Assembly: GCA_965277345.1 (NCBI GenBank)
Contig: CBDICI010000004.1
Span: 1,860,001 to 1,924,000, forward strand
DNA length: 64,000 nt
Direction of reading: 5' to 3'
Source of the DNA: CAIOYC01 sp965277345
GTDB taxonomy: Bacteria; Pseudomonadota; Alphaproteobacteria; Caulobacterales; Caulobacteraceae
Made by a program: the position numbers and the translations under genes. Positions 17,331 through 26,197 of this stretch are shown here, piece by piece. Under the pieces are notes generated by a model, which was not told the DNA's origin, searched no databases, and saw only the letters and a list, made by a program, of their open reading frames with translations. Within the stretch, counting starts at the first letter, position 1. Each line of letters opens with the position of its first letter.

Positions 17331-17404
17331 GGCTCCCTCCGCGGCCAGCTTGGCGTTGGAAGCCGTTTCTTGCAAGGATGTCGCTGGCTGAGCTTCACCA
17401 CCCG

Positions 17405-18385
17405 TCAGGCGCTCCGCCTGAGCGGGGTGCGCTCGGCGTGGTAGGCGCGGAGGTCACGGGGACGCAGGCCGAACTCCCTGCGGAACGCGCGGGCGAAATG
17501 GCCGGGGTCGGTAAAGCCGCAGGCCTCGGAAATCTCCACGATGGGGCGCCGCTCGGCGGGATCGTTGATCATCTCGCGGGCCCGCTCCAGTCGCCTCGAC
17601 CACATGAACCGCGCCAGTCCGCCATAGGGCTCGAACAGGCGATACAGAGTGGCGCGCGATACGCCCGTGGCGGCGACCACCTCCTCCACGGCGACGCCTT
17701 CGCGCCAGAGATTGCCGTCGATATAGCGCCGCGCCTGCAGCAGGGCGAGGGGGCCGAGCGCGGCCGCGGCCTCGTGCGCCCGATCCGCGGACCCCGCCAC
17801 CGTGGCGCTGACCACCGCGGCCATGGTGGTCTCGAGTTCCGTGGTGCGCCCGATGTTGGGGCTGGCCGAGAGGTTGCTGAAGAAGTCGCCGATCATCCGC
17901 CCCCGCGCGCCCGAGAGGTGGGCGCCGTGCATCCGCGCGACGTCATGTTCGTCGAGTAGGCTACGGTCAAGCTGGACGATGATGAAGTCGGCTTCCGCGA
18001 CCCGGCGAAGATAGGGCCGGGCCTGATCCACCACCGTTACGGAGCCCGGGCCGCCGATGCTCTCGCCCTGGCGTGTTTCGGTACGATTTCCGCCGGCGCC
18101 GCGGGCCCACTCGAAACAGACCGTGTCCAACTGATCCTTGCGGGCGGTCTCGGCGCGGCGCTCGTAGGTCAGGGCGCTCATCTGGCTGTCGAGGATCCAG
18201 GCGCGCGGGAGGACGTGCATCGCCTGCCTGGCGTAGAAGTTCGAGGTGTCCCCCGAAACCACCAGGACATCGCCGTTGCGGTCGAAGGTGGCGGCGCGCC
18301 AGAGATCGTAGGCGGTGCGCCCATCGAGACCGTCGGTGTTCAGCATGACGGGTCCGGGAAATCCGTCCGGTATATCCTTCGCCAT
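17405..18385 (-). CDS. AraC-family transcriptional regulator
   Basis: A 326-residue DNA-binding regulator. The first 200 residues form a beta-rich sensor region that resembles AraC-binding-like domains (TVVDQARPYLRR is recognisable). The C-terminal 100 residues hold two helix-turn-helix motifs: EGVAVEEVVAATGVSRATLYRLFE, and IVEISEACGFTDPGHFARAFRREFGLRPRDLRAYH, the classic AraC signature. It is transcribed away from the OmpA-like gene across a 243-base gap that could hold control sites for both. The ligand and targets are unknown. Confidence 0.93.
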   Translation of the reverse strand: MAKDIPDGFPGPVMLNTDGLDGRTAYDLWRAATFDRNGDVLVVSGDTSNFYARQAMHVLPRAWILDSQMSALTYERRAETARKDQLDTVCFEWARGAGGNRTETRQGESIGGPGSVTVVDQARPYLRRVAEADFIIVQLDRSLLDEHDVARMHGAHLSGARGRMIGDFFSNLSASPNIGRTTELETTMAAVVSATVAGSADRAHEAAAALGPLALLQARRYIDGNLWREGVAVEEVVAATGVSRATLYRLFEPYGGLARFMWSRRLERAREMINDPAERRPIVEISEACGFTDPGHFARAFRREFGLRPRDLRAYHAERTPLRRSA

Positions 18386-18628
18386 GTCCCGCCGATACCG
18401 AACTCAAGACTCACCTGAAAGCCTTGATTCAATGACACATAGGCGTTGCCGACGCCAGACGCGAGGCCGATCGCGGGGCGCGGGCGGTCACCCCTGCGAC
18501 GGCGTGCCACGCCATGAAACGGCCATGTTGACCGGCCTTTTTGCGCCCAGCGGAAGCCTTAGGGGGGCTGCCGCACGGTCTGCGGCCTTCGTCCCTTCCG
18601 CTTGGGATAATCAGGTCAAGAGGACTCA

Positions 18629-19216
18629 ATGACAGTAAAATCCAGCGCCTTCATCGCAGGCGTACTCATGGTCGGCGCGCTCGGCGTGAGCGGCTGCGCC
18701 ACCAAGGATTTCGTCCGCCGACATGTGAGTGCGGTGGACGAGAAGGTCGCCAGCGCCGACGCGCGGATCGACCAGCACGACACCCAGATCGCCGGCATCG
18801 ACCGCGCCTCGCAGGAGGCCCTCGACCGCGCCAGGGCGGCGGGCAAGCTGGCCGAGGGCAAGTTCCTCTATTCCATGGTGCTGTCCGACGACTCGGTGAA
18901 GTTCCCGGTGGACCGCGCCAGTCTGTCGCCCGAGGCCCAGACCCGGCTGATGGACTTCGTCGGCAAACTGAAGTCGGACAACCGCAATGTCTATCTGGAA
19001 ATCCAGGGGCACACCGACGCGACGGGCTCGCCGGAGCTCAACAAGAAGCTCGGCGAGGATCGCGCCGAGGCGGTGCGCCTGTTCATGAACCGGCAGGGCG
19101 TGGCGCTGAACCGTATGGCCACCATCTCCTATGGTGAGGAAGCGCCGGTGGCGCCTAACAACACCCGTCAGGGGCGAGCGCAGAACCGGCGCGTCGTGGT
19201 CATCGTCCTGGCCTGA
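18629..19216 (+). CDS. OmpA-family outer-membrane lipoprotein
   Basis: A 195-residue protein with a lipoprotein signal (MTVKSSAFIAGVLMVGALGVSGC; lipobox VSGC at residues 20-23). A charged, coiled-coil-prone linker (VDEKVASADARIDQHDTQI) leads to a C-terminal OmpA peptidoglycan-binding domain. That domain has VKFPVDRASLSPEA, VYLEIQGHTDATGS, NKKLGEDRAEAVRLFM and the final TRQGRAQNRRVVVIV. It would tether the outer membrane to peptidoglycan, like Pal, but it has an added linker. It is probably monocistronic; a hydrophobic-protein gene follows on the opposite strand. Confidence 0.92.
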   Translation: MTVKSSAFIAGVLMVGALGVSGCATKDFVRRHVSAVDEKVASADARIDQHDTQIAGIDRASQEALDRARAAGKLAEGKFLYSMVLSDDSVKFPVDRASLSPEAQTRLMDFVGKLKSDNRNVYLEIQGHTDATGSPELNKKLGEDRAEAVRLFMNRQGVALNRMATISYGEEAPVAPNNTRQGRAQNRRVVVIVLA

Positions 19217-19257
19217 CCAAGAGGCGAGGGGGGCCGCCGCGCGCGGCACCTAACCGC

Positions 19258-20022
19258 TCACCGCCCCCCGGCGTGCGGGTTAAGCAGGTCTGACCAGCGC
19301 CAGGCGCCCGAACCGACCGCCAAACGGGTTGCGCCCGGCCCGTCGGCCAGCGACAGCAGCACCAGCCCATGCATCGGCTCGGAACGGCAGGCGGGCGGGG
19401 CGAAGCCCACCTCCCAGACGATGGCCTCGCGGACGGCGGCCAGCCCCCGCCCGTCCTCGCCGCCGCTCTGCACCCAGTCGCCGTCCCACACCCTCACCGC
19501 CCTTCCCCGGGCGCCGGGGCTGCGCGCCGCGGCCTGGGCCAGGGGGTCCTGGCGCAGCGCCGCCTGCAGCCTGCGGATCATGTTGCATCCGCCCCCGCCG
19601 CCCGAGCCCGATCCCTCGCCCCCTTCGCCACTCCCGTCTGCGGTGGCGGCGCCGGCGAGTTCGGCCTCGGTAAGACCCGGCGATTCAACGGTCGCCATCG
19701 CCACGGGGGGCGGCGTAAGCGGCGTCGGGAGCGACCGGATGGGGCTCTGTGGCGCGGCGCCCGCCGTCTCGGGCCGCATGGTCTTGGGCTCCACCGGCGT
19801 CGAGAGCGCACGGTGGGGGGCGACCAGCGCCACGGCGGTGAGGGCGGACGGCTGCGGCGGGGGCGGCATCGGCGCGCGAACCGCGAGGAGCGCGGCCACC
19901 ACCGCCAGATGCGCGGCGACACTCACGGCGACGGCGACACCCCCGTCACGCCTTGTCGAACGACGCGGCGGCTCGGCCAGCGGCGAACCAAGCGGCGGCT
20001 CAGCCGGTCGGTTGGATTGCAT
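19258..20022 (-). CDS. TonB-like single-pass membrane protein, conserved hypothetical
   Basis: A protein of 254 residues from the ATG at 20022, or 262 from a GTG at 20046. After an Arg/Pro-rich cytoplasmic start comes one membrane span (VAVAVSVAAHLAVVAALLAV). A long Pro-rich region and a Gly/Ser spacer lead to a C-terminal globular part with GCNMIRRLQAALR, VWDGDWVQSGGEDGRGLAAVREAIVWEVGFAPPAC and WRWSDLL. The topology (anchor, proline spacer, small periplasmic domain) is TonB-like, but the usual TonB C-terminal box is not evident. The role is unknown. Confidence 0.7.
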   Translation of the reverse strand: MQSNRPAEPPLGSPLAEPPRRSTRRDGGVAVAVSVAAHLAVVAALLAVRAPMPPPPQPSALTAVALVAPHRALSTPVEPKTMRPETAGAAPQSPIRSLPTPLTPPPVAMATVESPGLTEAELAGAATADGSGEGGEGSGSGGGGGCNMIRRLQAALRQDPLAQAAARSPGARGRAVRVWDGDWVQSGGEDGRGLAAVREAIVWEVGFAPPACRSEPMHGLVLLSLADGPGATRLAVGSGAWRWSDLLNPHAGGR

Positions 20023-20067
20023 TCCCAATAACGACCACGCCGCCACGGCGGGATCATGGCGTTCGCC

Positions 20068-20691
20068 TCAGGCGCCGGCTTCCCAGGCCTTGAACTCCGC
20101 GGTTTCCAGCAGCGTCTCGGCATAGACGCCCGCCGCGCCCTTGTCGCCATAGTCCGACAGCATCACCCCATAGCTGCGAAAGCGTGTGGCCACCGGGGTG
20201 AAGAAGGCGTCGGCGATCGACCATTCGCCGATCAGGAAGGGGCCCTTGTCGCCGAAACGCTCGCGCAGCCCCGACCACAGGATGACGATGCGCCGGATGT
20301 CGGCGTGGGTGGCCTCCGACAGGGTCACGGTCTCGCGCAGCGCCAGGTCCATGGCGCACTCTCCGCGGAGGGAATGGAAGCCGGCGTGCATTTCCGCCGC
20401 CGCCGAGCGGGCCAGCGCCCGCGCGGTCAGGTCCGCTGGCCACAGCTTCGCGTTGGGAAGCCGGTCGGCCAGGTATTCGCAGATGGCCAGCGAATCGCCG
20501 ACGCCGAGGTCGCCGTCCTTCAGATAGGGGACCTGACCGGTGGGCGAGCCGGCGGCGATGATCTCACCGCGCGTCTCCGCACGGCGCAGGCGGATCAGGG
20601 TCTCGCTGAACTCGACCCCGGCGCGCTTCAGCACCAGCCAGGGCCGCATGGACCAGCTCGAATACCGCTTGTCGCCGATCACGAGCTCCAT
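20068..20691 (-). CDS. Glutathione S-transferase family protein
   Basis: A 207-residue protein from the ATG at 20691 (MELVIGDKRYSSWSMRPWLVLK). The thioredoxin-like N-terminal domain has SSWSMRPW where the catalytic Ser or Tyr normally sits, the cis-Pro motif GQVPYLKDGD, and the glutathione-contacting ES/DS motif (GVGDSLAICEYLADRLP). The all-helical C-terminal domain includes FLIGEWSIADAFFTPV, the N-capping box of GSTs. Fourteen in-frame codons upstream look non-coding. The substrate is unknown. Confidence 0.9.
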   Translation of the reverse strand: MELVIGDKRYSSWSMRPWLVLKRAGVEFSETLIRLRRAETRGEIIAAGSPTGQVPYLKDGDLGVGDSLAICEYLADRLPNAKLWPADLTARALARSAAAEMHAGFHSLRGECAMDLALRETVTLSEATHADIRRIVILWSGLRERFGDKGPFLIGEWSIADAFFTPVATRFRSYGVMLSDYGDKGAAGVYAETLLETAEFKAWEAGA

Positions 20692-20795
20692 GCACGCCTC
20701 CAACTCATTGTTTGCACACGCCGTATGGCGCATCGAATCCGCCGCGGCTACAGTCGCGACAACAAGAATAGCGGGTGGGCGAGGGGAAGGTTCAA

Positions 20796-22397
20796 ATGGC
20801 CGAGGCTGCAGCGCCGACAGCGCCCCTCCGATTGGCGTTTTCCAACCGCTACAAGGGGTTCGTGCTGAGCCTGCTGCTTTTGGCCTACACCTTCAACTTC
20901 ATCGACCGCACCATCCTGGCCACCATCGGCATCAAGATTCGTGAGGATCTGCATCTGTCGAGCGCGCAGATGGGGATCATGGGCGGCCTCTATTTCGCCC
21001 TGACCTACACCATCCTCGGCATTCCCATCGCGCGCCTTGCCGAGCGGGTGAGCCGGGTGCGCATCATCGGCCTGGCCTTGGTGGTCTGGTCGGGCTTCAC
21101 CGCGCTCTGCGGCACGGCCGGCAACTTCGGAACCATGGCGCTCTACCGTTTCGGCGTGGGGATCGGCGAGGCCGGGTGCTCGCCGCCGTCGCACTCGCTG
21201 ATCTCGGACTATTACGAGCCCAATCGTCGGGCCAGCGCCCTGTCGATCTATTCCTTCGGCATCCCGCTCGGCGCCATGTTCGGCGCGGCCATCGGCGGCT
21301 TCCTAGCGGACTGGTTCGGCTGGCGCACCGCCTTCTTCGTGGTGGGTCTGCCCGGCATCGTCCTGGCGCTGGTGATCTGGCTGACGGTGAAGGAGCCGCC
21401 GCGCGGCAATGCGGAGGTGGTCGAGCCGCCCGCCGCCCTCCCCGACGCCGTAACGCCCGGGCCGGTCAAGCCCAGGGCGGGGGTGCTCAACGAGCTGCGG
21501 GAGATCGGGGCGGTGCTGAAGGCCCTGTTCGGTCAGTGGCCGGTGCTGAACATGGCGCTCGGCGTCACCATCTCCTCGTTCGGGTCCTACGGCTCGGGCG
21601 CATTCGTGCCGCAGTATGTCTACACCACTTTCCCGCTCAGCCTTGGCGTCACGGGTCTTCTGGTGGGCCTGATCATGAGCGGGTTTTCATCGGGCGTGGG
21701 GACCCTGGCCGGCGGGTTCCTGACCGACCGGCTCTCGAAGCGCTCGCCGGTCTGGTATGCGCTGACCCCCGCTATCGGGCTGGCCATCGCCCTGCCGATC
21801 TATCTGATCGCCTTCACCCGGCCGGACTGGAAGCTGATGTTCCTGATCCTGCTCGTGCCGGGCATCTTCCACTACACCTATCTGGCGCCGACCTTCGCGG
21901 TGGTCCAGAACGCGGTGCCGGTCTATCGGCGCGCCACCGCCACGGCGTTGCTGTTCTTCTTCCTGAACTTCATCGCGCTCGGCGGTGGACCGACCTTCGC
22001 CGGCTCGCTGGTCGATTACTACGCAGCCTATGGCTACACCCACATGGACGCGCTGAGCGTGTGGCCGGCACTGGGCGGCGCGCTCTATCATGCGGCGGGC
22101 GAGACGCTGATGTCCTATGTGGGCATCGTCACCGGGCTGATCGACATGATCACCGGCGCGCATCACGCGCTGGCGCCGCCCGCCACGGGATCGTTCGCGT
22201 CGGCCTGTCCCGGCGGCAAGGCGCCGGCGGCGGCAGGACTCGCCGCGGCTTCGGCGTGCAAGCACGCGCTGTCATGGGGCAGTCAGCAGGGCGTACTGAT
22301 CACCCTGTGCTTCTATGGCTGGGCCTCGATCCACTACTTCCTCGGCGCCATCGGCCTGACCAAGGTGCTGGCCAAGCGGTTGCCCACCCGGGCTTAA
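20796..22397 (+). CDS. MFS transporter, spinster-like subfamily
   Basis: A 533-residue inner-membrane carrier with twelve hydrophobic segments. Segment 1 holds LLLAYTFNFIDRTIL. The loop between helices 2 and 3 has the MFS A-motif region (IARLAERVSRVRII). GIGEAGCSPPSHSLISDYYEPNRRASALSIYSFGIPLG is typical of the spinster/sphingolipid-transporter-like bacterial subfamily. A large insertion before the last helices (HHALAPPATGSFASACPGG) contains an extra polar loop. The ATG at 20796 follows GAGGGGAAGG; an alternative GTG is at 20775. Its stop overlaps the convergent pirin stop. The substrate is unknown. Confidence 0.88.
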   Translation: MAEAAAPTAPLRLAFSNRYKGFVLSLLLLAYTFNFIDRTILATIGIKIREDLHLSSAQMGIMGGLYFALTYTILGIPIARLAERVSRVRIIGLALVVWSGFTALCGTAGNFGTMALYRFGVGIGEAGCSPPSHSLISDYYEPNRRASALSIYSFGIPLGAMFGAAIGGFLADWFGWRTAFFVVGLPGIVLALVIWLTVKEPPRGNAEVVEPPAALPDAVTPGPVKPRAGVLNELREIGAVLKALFGQWPVLNMALGVTISSFGSYGSGAFVPQYVYTTFPLSLGVTGLLVGLIMSGFSSGVGTLAGGFLTDRLSKRSPVWYALTPAIGLAIALPIYLIAFTRPDWKLMFLILLVPGIFHYTYLAPTFAVVQNAVPVYRRATATALLFFFLNFIALGGGPTFAGSLVDYYAAYGYTHMDALSVWPALGGALYHAAGETLMSYVGIVTGLIDMITGAHHALAPPATGSFASACPGGKAPAAAGLAAASACKHALSWGSQQGVLITLCFYGWASIHYFLGAIGLTKVLAKRLPTRA

Positions 22398-23287
22398 CTC
22401 ATCGGTTCGGGCCTGGGCGTCGGAGGCTCGTCCGGCAGGGGGATGAAGTCTTCGTCGTCGCCGGGGGGAAGGGTCATGCGGCCGGCGCCCCAGTCGGCCT
22501 TGGCCTGCTCGATCCGCGCCTGCGAGGACGAGACCAGATTCCACCAGATGAAGCGCTGGCCCACCGGCTCGCCGCCCAGCGCCGCCACGGTGGACTTGAC
22601 AGTAGCGGTCAGCACCGGCTGGTCGCCCGTGGCGAACACCGCCATCTCGCCGGCGTTCAGGGTGCGGTCGTCCACCTCCACCTGGCCGGCGACCACGAAA
22701 GCGGCGCGCTCCGAATGGCCGGCCGGCATGGACACCTTGGCGCCCGGCTCCAGCTCCCAGTGAATGTAGAACAGGGGCGAGTGGGTCTTCACCGTGGCCT
22801 GCGCCCCGAAAGCGGTTCCGGCGATCAGCCGCGCCCACATGCCGCCGCCCTCATAGGTGGGCAGGGCGTCGGGGCCATAGTGGTCGAAGCGGGGATCGGT
22901 CTCCTCCGCCTCGTCGGGCAGGGCGACCCAGGCCTGCAGGCCGTGGGCCCGGTGCGGGCCGGCCAGGATGTGCGCCTCGGTACGCTCGGAATGCACGATG
23001 CCGGAGCCGGCGGTCATCCAGTTCACCTCGCCCGGCCGGATGGCCACGGCCGAACCCAGATTGTCGCGGTGAAAGATTTCCCCCTCGAACAGATAGGTGA
23101 CGGTAGAGAGGCCGATGTGGGGGTGGGGTCGCACATCGAGGCCCTTGCCCGGCGCGAAGTCCGCCGGACCCATGTGGTCGAGAAAGATGAACGGCCCGAC
23201 CATCCGGTGGGTGGGGAAGGGGAGCACGCGGCCCACCTCGAACCCACCGAGGTCGCGCCGGCGTGCGGGAATGACGAGGTCGATCAT
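22394..23287 (-). CDS. Pirin family protein
   Basis: A 297-residue bicupin. The N-terminal cupin carries the metal-site histidines in DVRPHPHIGLSTVTYLFEGEIFHRDNLGS and the pirin block GEVNWMTAGSGIVHSER. The C-terminal cupin is more divergent (PLFYIHWELEPGAKVSMPAGHSERAAFVVAGQVEV). Pirins bind Fe and are reported as quercetin dioxygenases or regulatory proteins; the activity here cannot be told. The stop codon overlaps the end of the MFS gene on the other strand, and the gene lies 17 bases downstream of the Lrp-type regulator, possibly as one operon. Confidence 0.93.
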   Translation of the reverse strand: MIDLVIPARRRDLGGFEVGRVLPFPTHRMVGPFIFLDHMGPADFAPGKGLDVRPHPHIGLSTVTYLFEGEIFHRDNLGSAVAIRPGEVNWMTAGSGIVHSERTEAHILAGPHRAHGLQAWVALPDEAEETDPRFDHYGPDALPTYEGGGMWARLIAGTAFGAQATVKTHSPLFYIHWELEPGAKVSMPAGHSERAAFVVAGQVEVDDRTLNAGEMAVFATGDQPVLTATVKSTVAALGGEPVGQRFIWWNLVSSSQARIEQAKADWGAGRMTLPPGDDEDFIPLPDEPPTPRPEPMS

Positions 23288-23303
23288 CGGCGGCGCCCCC
23301 TGC

Positions 23304-23801
23304 TCAGCCTTGCGGGTTCACATAGGGGCTGATCAGCCCGAGCGGCACCGCGGTTGAGTTCTTCACGCTGCGCATCACGATGCGGCTCTCCACGTTGGAG
23401 ACGAGGCCGAGGGACAACAGCTTTTCGCGCAGGAAATCGTCGAAGGCGTGCATGTCGCGGGTGATGATGCGCAGCACATAGTCCATGCCGCCGGTCACCG
23501 TGGCGCATTGCGCCACCTCGGGCCAGCGGGCCACGGCGTTCTCGAACGCCTCCAGATTGTCCTTGGTGGGCAGGGCCAGCTTCACCTCGGCGAACACCTC
23601 GAAGGCCAGGCCGAGCTTTTCGCGGTCCAGGAGGGTGACGCGGCGCTGGATCACCCCGGCGTCCTCCAGCCGCTTGATGCGCCGCCAGCAGGGCGAGGAC
23701 GACAGGCCGACCCGGTCGGCGATCTCCGCCACCGAGAGGCCGGCGTCGTGCTGGACGAGGTCGAGGATCTTGGCGTCGATCGCGTCAAGTGTCTCGGCCA
23801 A
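23304..23801 (-). CDS. Lrp/AsnC-family transcriptional regulator
   Basis: A 165-residue regulator. An N-terminal winged helix-turn-helix (LDAIDAKILDLVQHDAGLSVAEIADRVGLSSSPCWRRIKRLEDAGVI) is followed by the RAM ligand-binding domain, with GLAFEVFAEVKLAL, VAQCATVTGGMDYVLRIITRDMHAFDDFL and SRIVMRSVKNSTAVPL. The best start is a TTG at 23801, placed 5 bases after GGGGAGG; the frame continues upstream without family sequence. It probably senses an amino acid and may control itself and the pirin gene 17 bases downstream. Confidence 0.9.
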   Translation of the reverse strand: MAETLDAIDAKILDLVQHDAGLSVAEIADRVGLSSSPCWRRIKRLEDAGVIQRRVTLLDREKLGLAFEVFAEVKLALPTKDNLEAFENAVARWPEVAQCATVTGGMDYVLRIITRDMHAFDDFLREKLLSLGLVSNVESRIVMRSVKNSTAVPLGLISPYVNPQG

Positions 23802-23960
23802 CTCGCCCTCCCCAAGCTCGCGCCGCGCCGGTTCAAACCTGCCGGACTTGTGCGCCAAGGGCGGAGATACGACCCCGCAGCGGCGCAAGCAAGCGCGTGT
23901 TGAGCACGATTGTTTCGTGGAGGCGCGAGGCGGCGGTCAGTCCATTGCGCCGGTGGCGGC

Positions 23961-24071
23961 TCAGCGGCTGTGGTGGATCGCGGTGATGGAGTCCTGGTTG
24001 GGCGCGGCGACCGCCATGTAGGCGACACCCAGGACGGCGCAGAGCGCCACGATAAGCGACATCAGTTTCAT
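23961..24071 (-). CDS. Small 36-residue hydrophobic protein, hypothetical
   Basis: A short open frame from the ATG at 24071 to a TGA at 23963-23961. It encodes a Lys-containing start and one hydrophobic segment (MKLMSLIVALCAVLGVAYMA), followed by a polar end (APNQDSITAIHHSR). It looks like a signal-anchored or secreted micropeptide. It sits between the Lrp regulator and the sensor kinase on the same strand. There is no obvious ribosome-binding site, so its expression is uncertain. Confidence 0.4.
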   Translation of the reverse strand: MKLMSLIVALCAVLGVAYMAVAAPNQDSITAIHHSR

Positions 24072-24113
24072 GCCCGCGACAACGCCCGGACATGGTGATC
24101 GGTTGCCAGGGGA

Positions 24114-25475
24114 TTAACCCGGAATCCGCACCACGGCGCGCAGGCCGCCGATCGGCGCGCGGTCCAGCGTCACCTCGCCCCCGTGGCTCCGCGCGATATC
24201 GCGGGCGATGGCGAGGCCAAGCCCCACGCCCTTGTCGTTCTGGTTGCGGCTTTCATCGAGACGGGAGAAGGGGCGAAAGGCCTCTTCGTATCGCTCCGGC
24301 GCAATGCCCGGCCCGTCGTCGTCGACGATCAGATCGATGCCGCCCGAGGGGCGACGGTAGGCTCCGACCGCGACGTTCGCCCCGTGCACCGCGGCGTTCA
24401 TCACCAGGTTCGACAAGGCGCGCTTCATGGCGTTGGGCCGCAGTTCGGCGTGGAGATGGGCGTCGCCCTCGACGGCGATCGTCGCGCCGCTGCGCATCCC
24501 GGCCTCGGCCACCTCGCGGATCAGGCGGTCGAGATCGACCGACGCCAGCGCCTCGCCGCCCTCGCCGCGGGCGAAGGCCAGGAACTCGTCGATCATATAG
24601 CCCATCTCGCTCAGGTCGCGCTGGATCGCCTCGACCCGTGGCGAGGGCTCAGCCAGGGCCGCTTCGAGCTTCAGCCGGGTCAGGGGCGTGCGCAGGTCGT
24701 GGCTGACCGAGGCGAGCAGCAGGGTGCGCTGGTCGATGTGGCGCTGGATGCGGTCCTTCATGGCCAGGAAGGCGTAGCCGGCCAGTCGCACCTCGCGTGC
24801 GCCATAGGGCTTGAACCGCACATCGTGGCCTTTACCGAAGGCGTCGGCGGCGGCGGCCAGCCGTTCGATGGCGCGCACCTGGTTGCGGATGAAGATGATC
24901 GCCACCCCGGCCAGGGTCAGCGTGGCCAGCGCCAGCCACAGCAGAAAGACGTGCCCGCGCGAGGCGAAGGCGCGCTCGCGCGGGGCCAGGATGCGCATCA
25001 CCCCGCCCCGCACCGCCACCCGGATGTCCACCAGGCCCGGATAACGCGTGGTGTCCAGCCAGAAGGCCTGGGTCAGCTTGTCGTCGAGGGCGGCGCGCAG
25101 GGCCTCATCCAGCGGAGGCAGCAGCGAGCGGTAACGCTCCGTCGGCAGGTCGCGGCCGGGTTGGAGGGTGATGGAGAGCGACTCGGTCTCCTCCGCCCGA
25201 TGCGCCAGCCCCGACAGGGTCGCCGGAGTCGGCGTCGCCTCGTACAGCGAGACGTTCCAGGCCACGTCGCTGGCGAGCGAGTCCGACAGCTGGGCGGTCA
25301 TGGTCCGCCATTCCGCCTCGAAGAATGCGTAGGCCACCGCCGTCTGCATCAGCACAATGGGCAGGATGATGATCAGCAGCGAACGCCCGAACAGCGAGGT
25401 CGGCACCCACCGCTTGAGGAAGCGCGGGGTCAGCCGCCGATAGCTCGACCGCAGCCATCGCCAAAGGCGGCGCAT
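24114..25475 (-). CDS. Sensor histidine kinase (EnvZ-like, HAMP domain)
   Basis: A 453-residue membrane kinase. The first membrane helix (LLIIILPIVLMQTAVAYAFF, about residues 33-52) and the second (VFLLWLALATLTLAGVAIIFI, about 176-196) flank a periplasmic sensor domain. A HAMP linker follows (NQVRAIERLAAAADAFGKGHD). The H-box is ASVSHDLRTPLTRLK with phospho-acceptor His259. The ATP-binding part has an N-box (NLVMNAAVHGA), a G1 box (VDDDGPGIAPE) and a G2 box (GVGLGLAIARDI). The ATG shares one base with the response-regulator stop, so the two are translationally coupled. The signal is unknown. Confidence 0.95.
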   Translation of the reverse strand: MRRLWRWLRSSYRRLTPRFLKRWVPTSLFGRSLLIIILPIVLMQTAVAYAFFEAEWRTMTAQLSDSLASDVAWNVSLYEATPTPATLSGLAHRAEETESLSITLQPGRDLPTERYRSLLPPLDEALRAALDDKLTQAFWLDTTRYPGLVDIRVAVRGGVMRILAPRERAFASRGHVFLLWLALATLTLAGVAIIFIRNQVRAIERLAAAADAFGKGHDVRFKPYGAREVRLAGYAFLAMKDRIQRHIDQRTLLLASVSHDLRTPLTRLKLEAALAEPSPRVEAIQRDLSEMGYMIDEFLAFARGEGGEALASVDLDRLIREVAEAGMRSGATIAVEGDAHLHAELRPNAMKRALSNLVMNAAVHGANVAVGAYRRPSGGIDLIVDDDGPGIAPERYEEAFRPFSRLDESRNQNDKGVGLGLAIARDIARSHGGEVTLDRAPIGGLRAVVRIPG

Positions 25476-26197
25476 CAATCCGGCGCCAGCTTGTAGCCCA
25501 CCCCGCGCACGGTCTGCAGATAGCGAGGATTGCGGGGGTCTTCCTCCAGCTTGCGGCGCAGGCGGGTCATCTGCACGTCCACCGCCCGGGCGGAGGCGTC
25601 GCGGTCCTCGCCCTCCTCGCCCCGGATCAGCGCGTAGCGGTCGATGGCCATGTGCGGGGCCTGCGCCAGGCGACGCAACAGCCAAGCCTCGCCCTCGGTC
25701 AGGCGCACCGGCGCCTCGCCATCGACAAGTTCGGCCCGGTCGAGATCGAAGCTGAACCGGCCGAGCGAGACCGTGCTGCGCGGCGCGGTAGGGCCGCTCT
25801 GCGCCCGGCGCAGGATGGCCTCGATACGCAGCAGCAGTTCCTGGGGTTCGAAGGGCTTTTGCAGATAGTCGTCGGCGCCGGTGACCAGGCCGGCGATCCG
25901 GTCCTCGGCCTCGCCCCGCGCGGTCAGGATCAGCACCGGCGTGTGGCCCCGGCTTCGCAACCATCGGCTAAGCGACAGCCCGTCCTCACCCGGCATCATC
26001 ACGTCCAGCACCGCCAGGTCGAAATCCAGGGTCTGCAGCAGCTTGCGCGCCCGCGCGGCGTCGGCGGCAGTAGTCACGCGAAAGCCCGCCCGGGCCAGAT
26101 AGGCCTTCAGCAGCTCCCGGATGCGGTCGTCGTCGTCCACGACCAGCAGGTGGCGGCCGGGCGGGGCGGGGCTGGCGTTCAATACTCGTCCTTCCAT
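25475..26197 (-). CDS. OmpR-family response regulator (PetR-like)
   Basis: A 240-residue two-component regulator. The receiver domain has the acidic pocket VVDDDD (residues 19-24), phospho-acceptor Asp65 in LAVLDVMMPGEDG, and the conserved Lys in YLQKPFEPQELLLRI. The C-terminal winged helix reads VRLTEGEAWLLRRLA, ... ARAVDVQMTRLRRKLEEDPRNPRYLQTVRGVGYKL. It lies between a MarR-type gene and an EnvZ-type kinase, opposite ilvE. That layout resembles the petP-petR-ilvE neighbourhood of other alphaproteobacteria, where PetR was linked to cytochrome bc1 expression; equivalence here is only inferred. Confidence 0.94.
   Translation of the reverse strand: MEGRVLNASPAPPGRHLLVVDDDDRIRELLKAYLARAGFRVTTAADAARARKLLQTLDFDLAVLDVMMPGEDGLSLSRWLRSRGHTPVLILTARGEAEDRIAGLVTGADDYLQKPFEPQELLLRIEAILRRAQSGPTAPRSTVSLGRFSFDLDRAELVDGEAPVRLTEGEAWLLRRLAQAPHMAIDRYALIRGEEGEDRDASARAVDVQMTRLRRKLEEDPRNPRYLQTVRGVGYKLAPD

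Noticed and set aside
18541..18628. A strong promoter for the OmpA-like gene
   Set aside because: TTGACC and GATAAT words exist but not at a suitable spacing to each other, so no promoter is called.
21176..23332. A 718-residue plus-strand frame over the MFS and pirin genes
   Set aside because: It runs out of phase through the MFS gene and antisense through the pirin gene. It has Arg/Gly/Pro-rich composition and no recognisable family.
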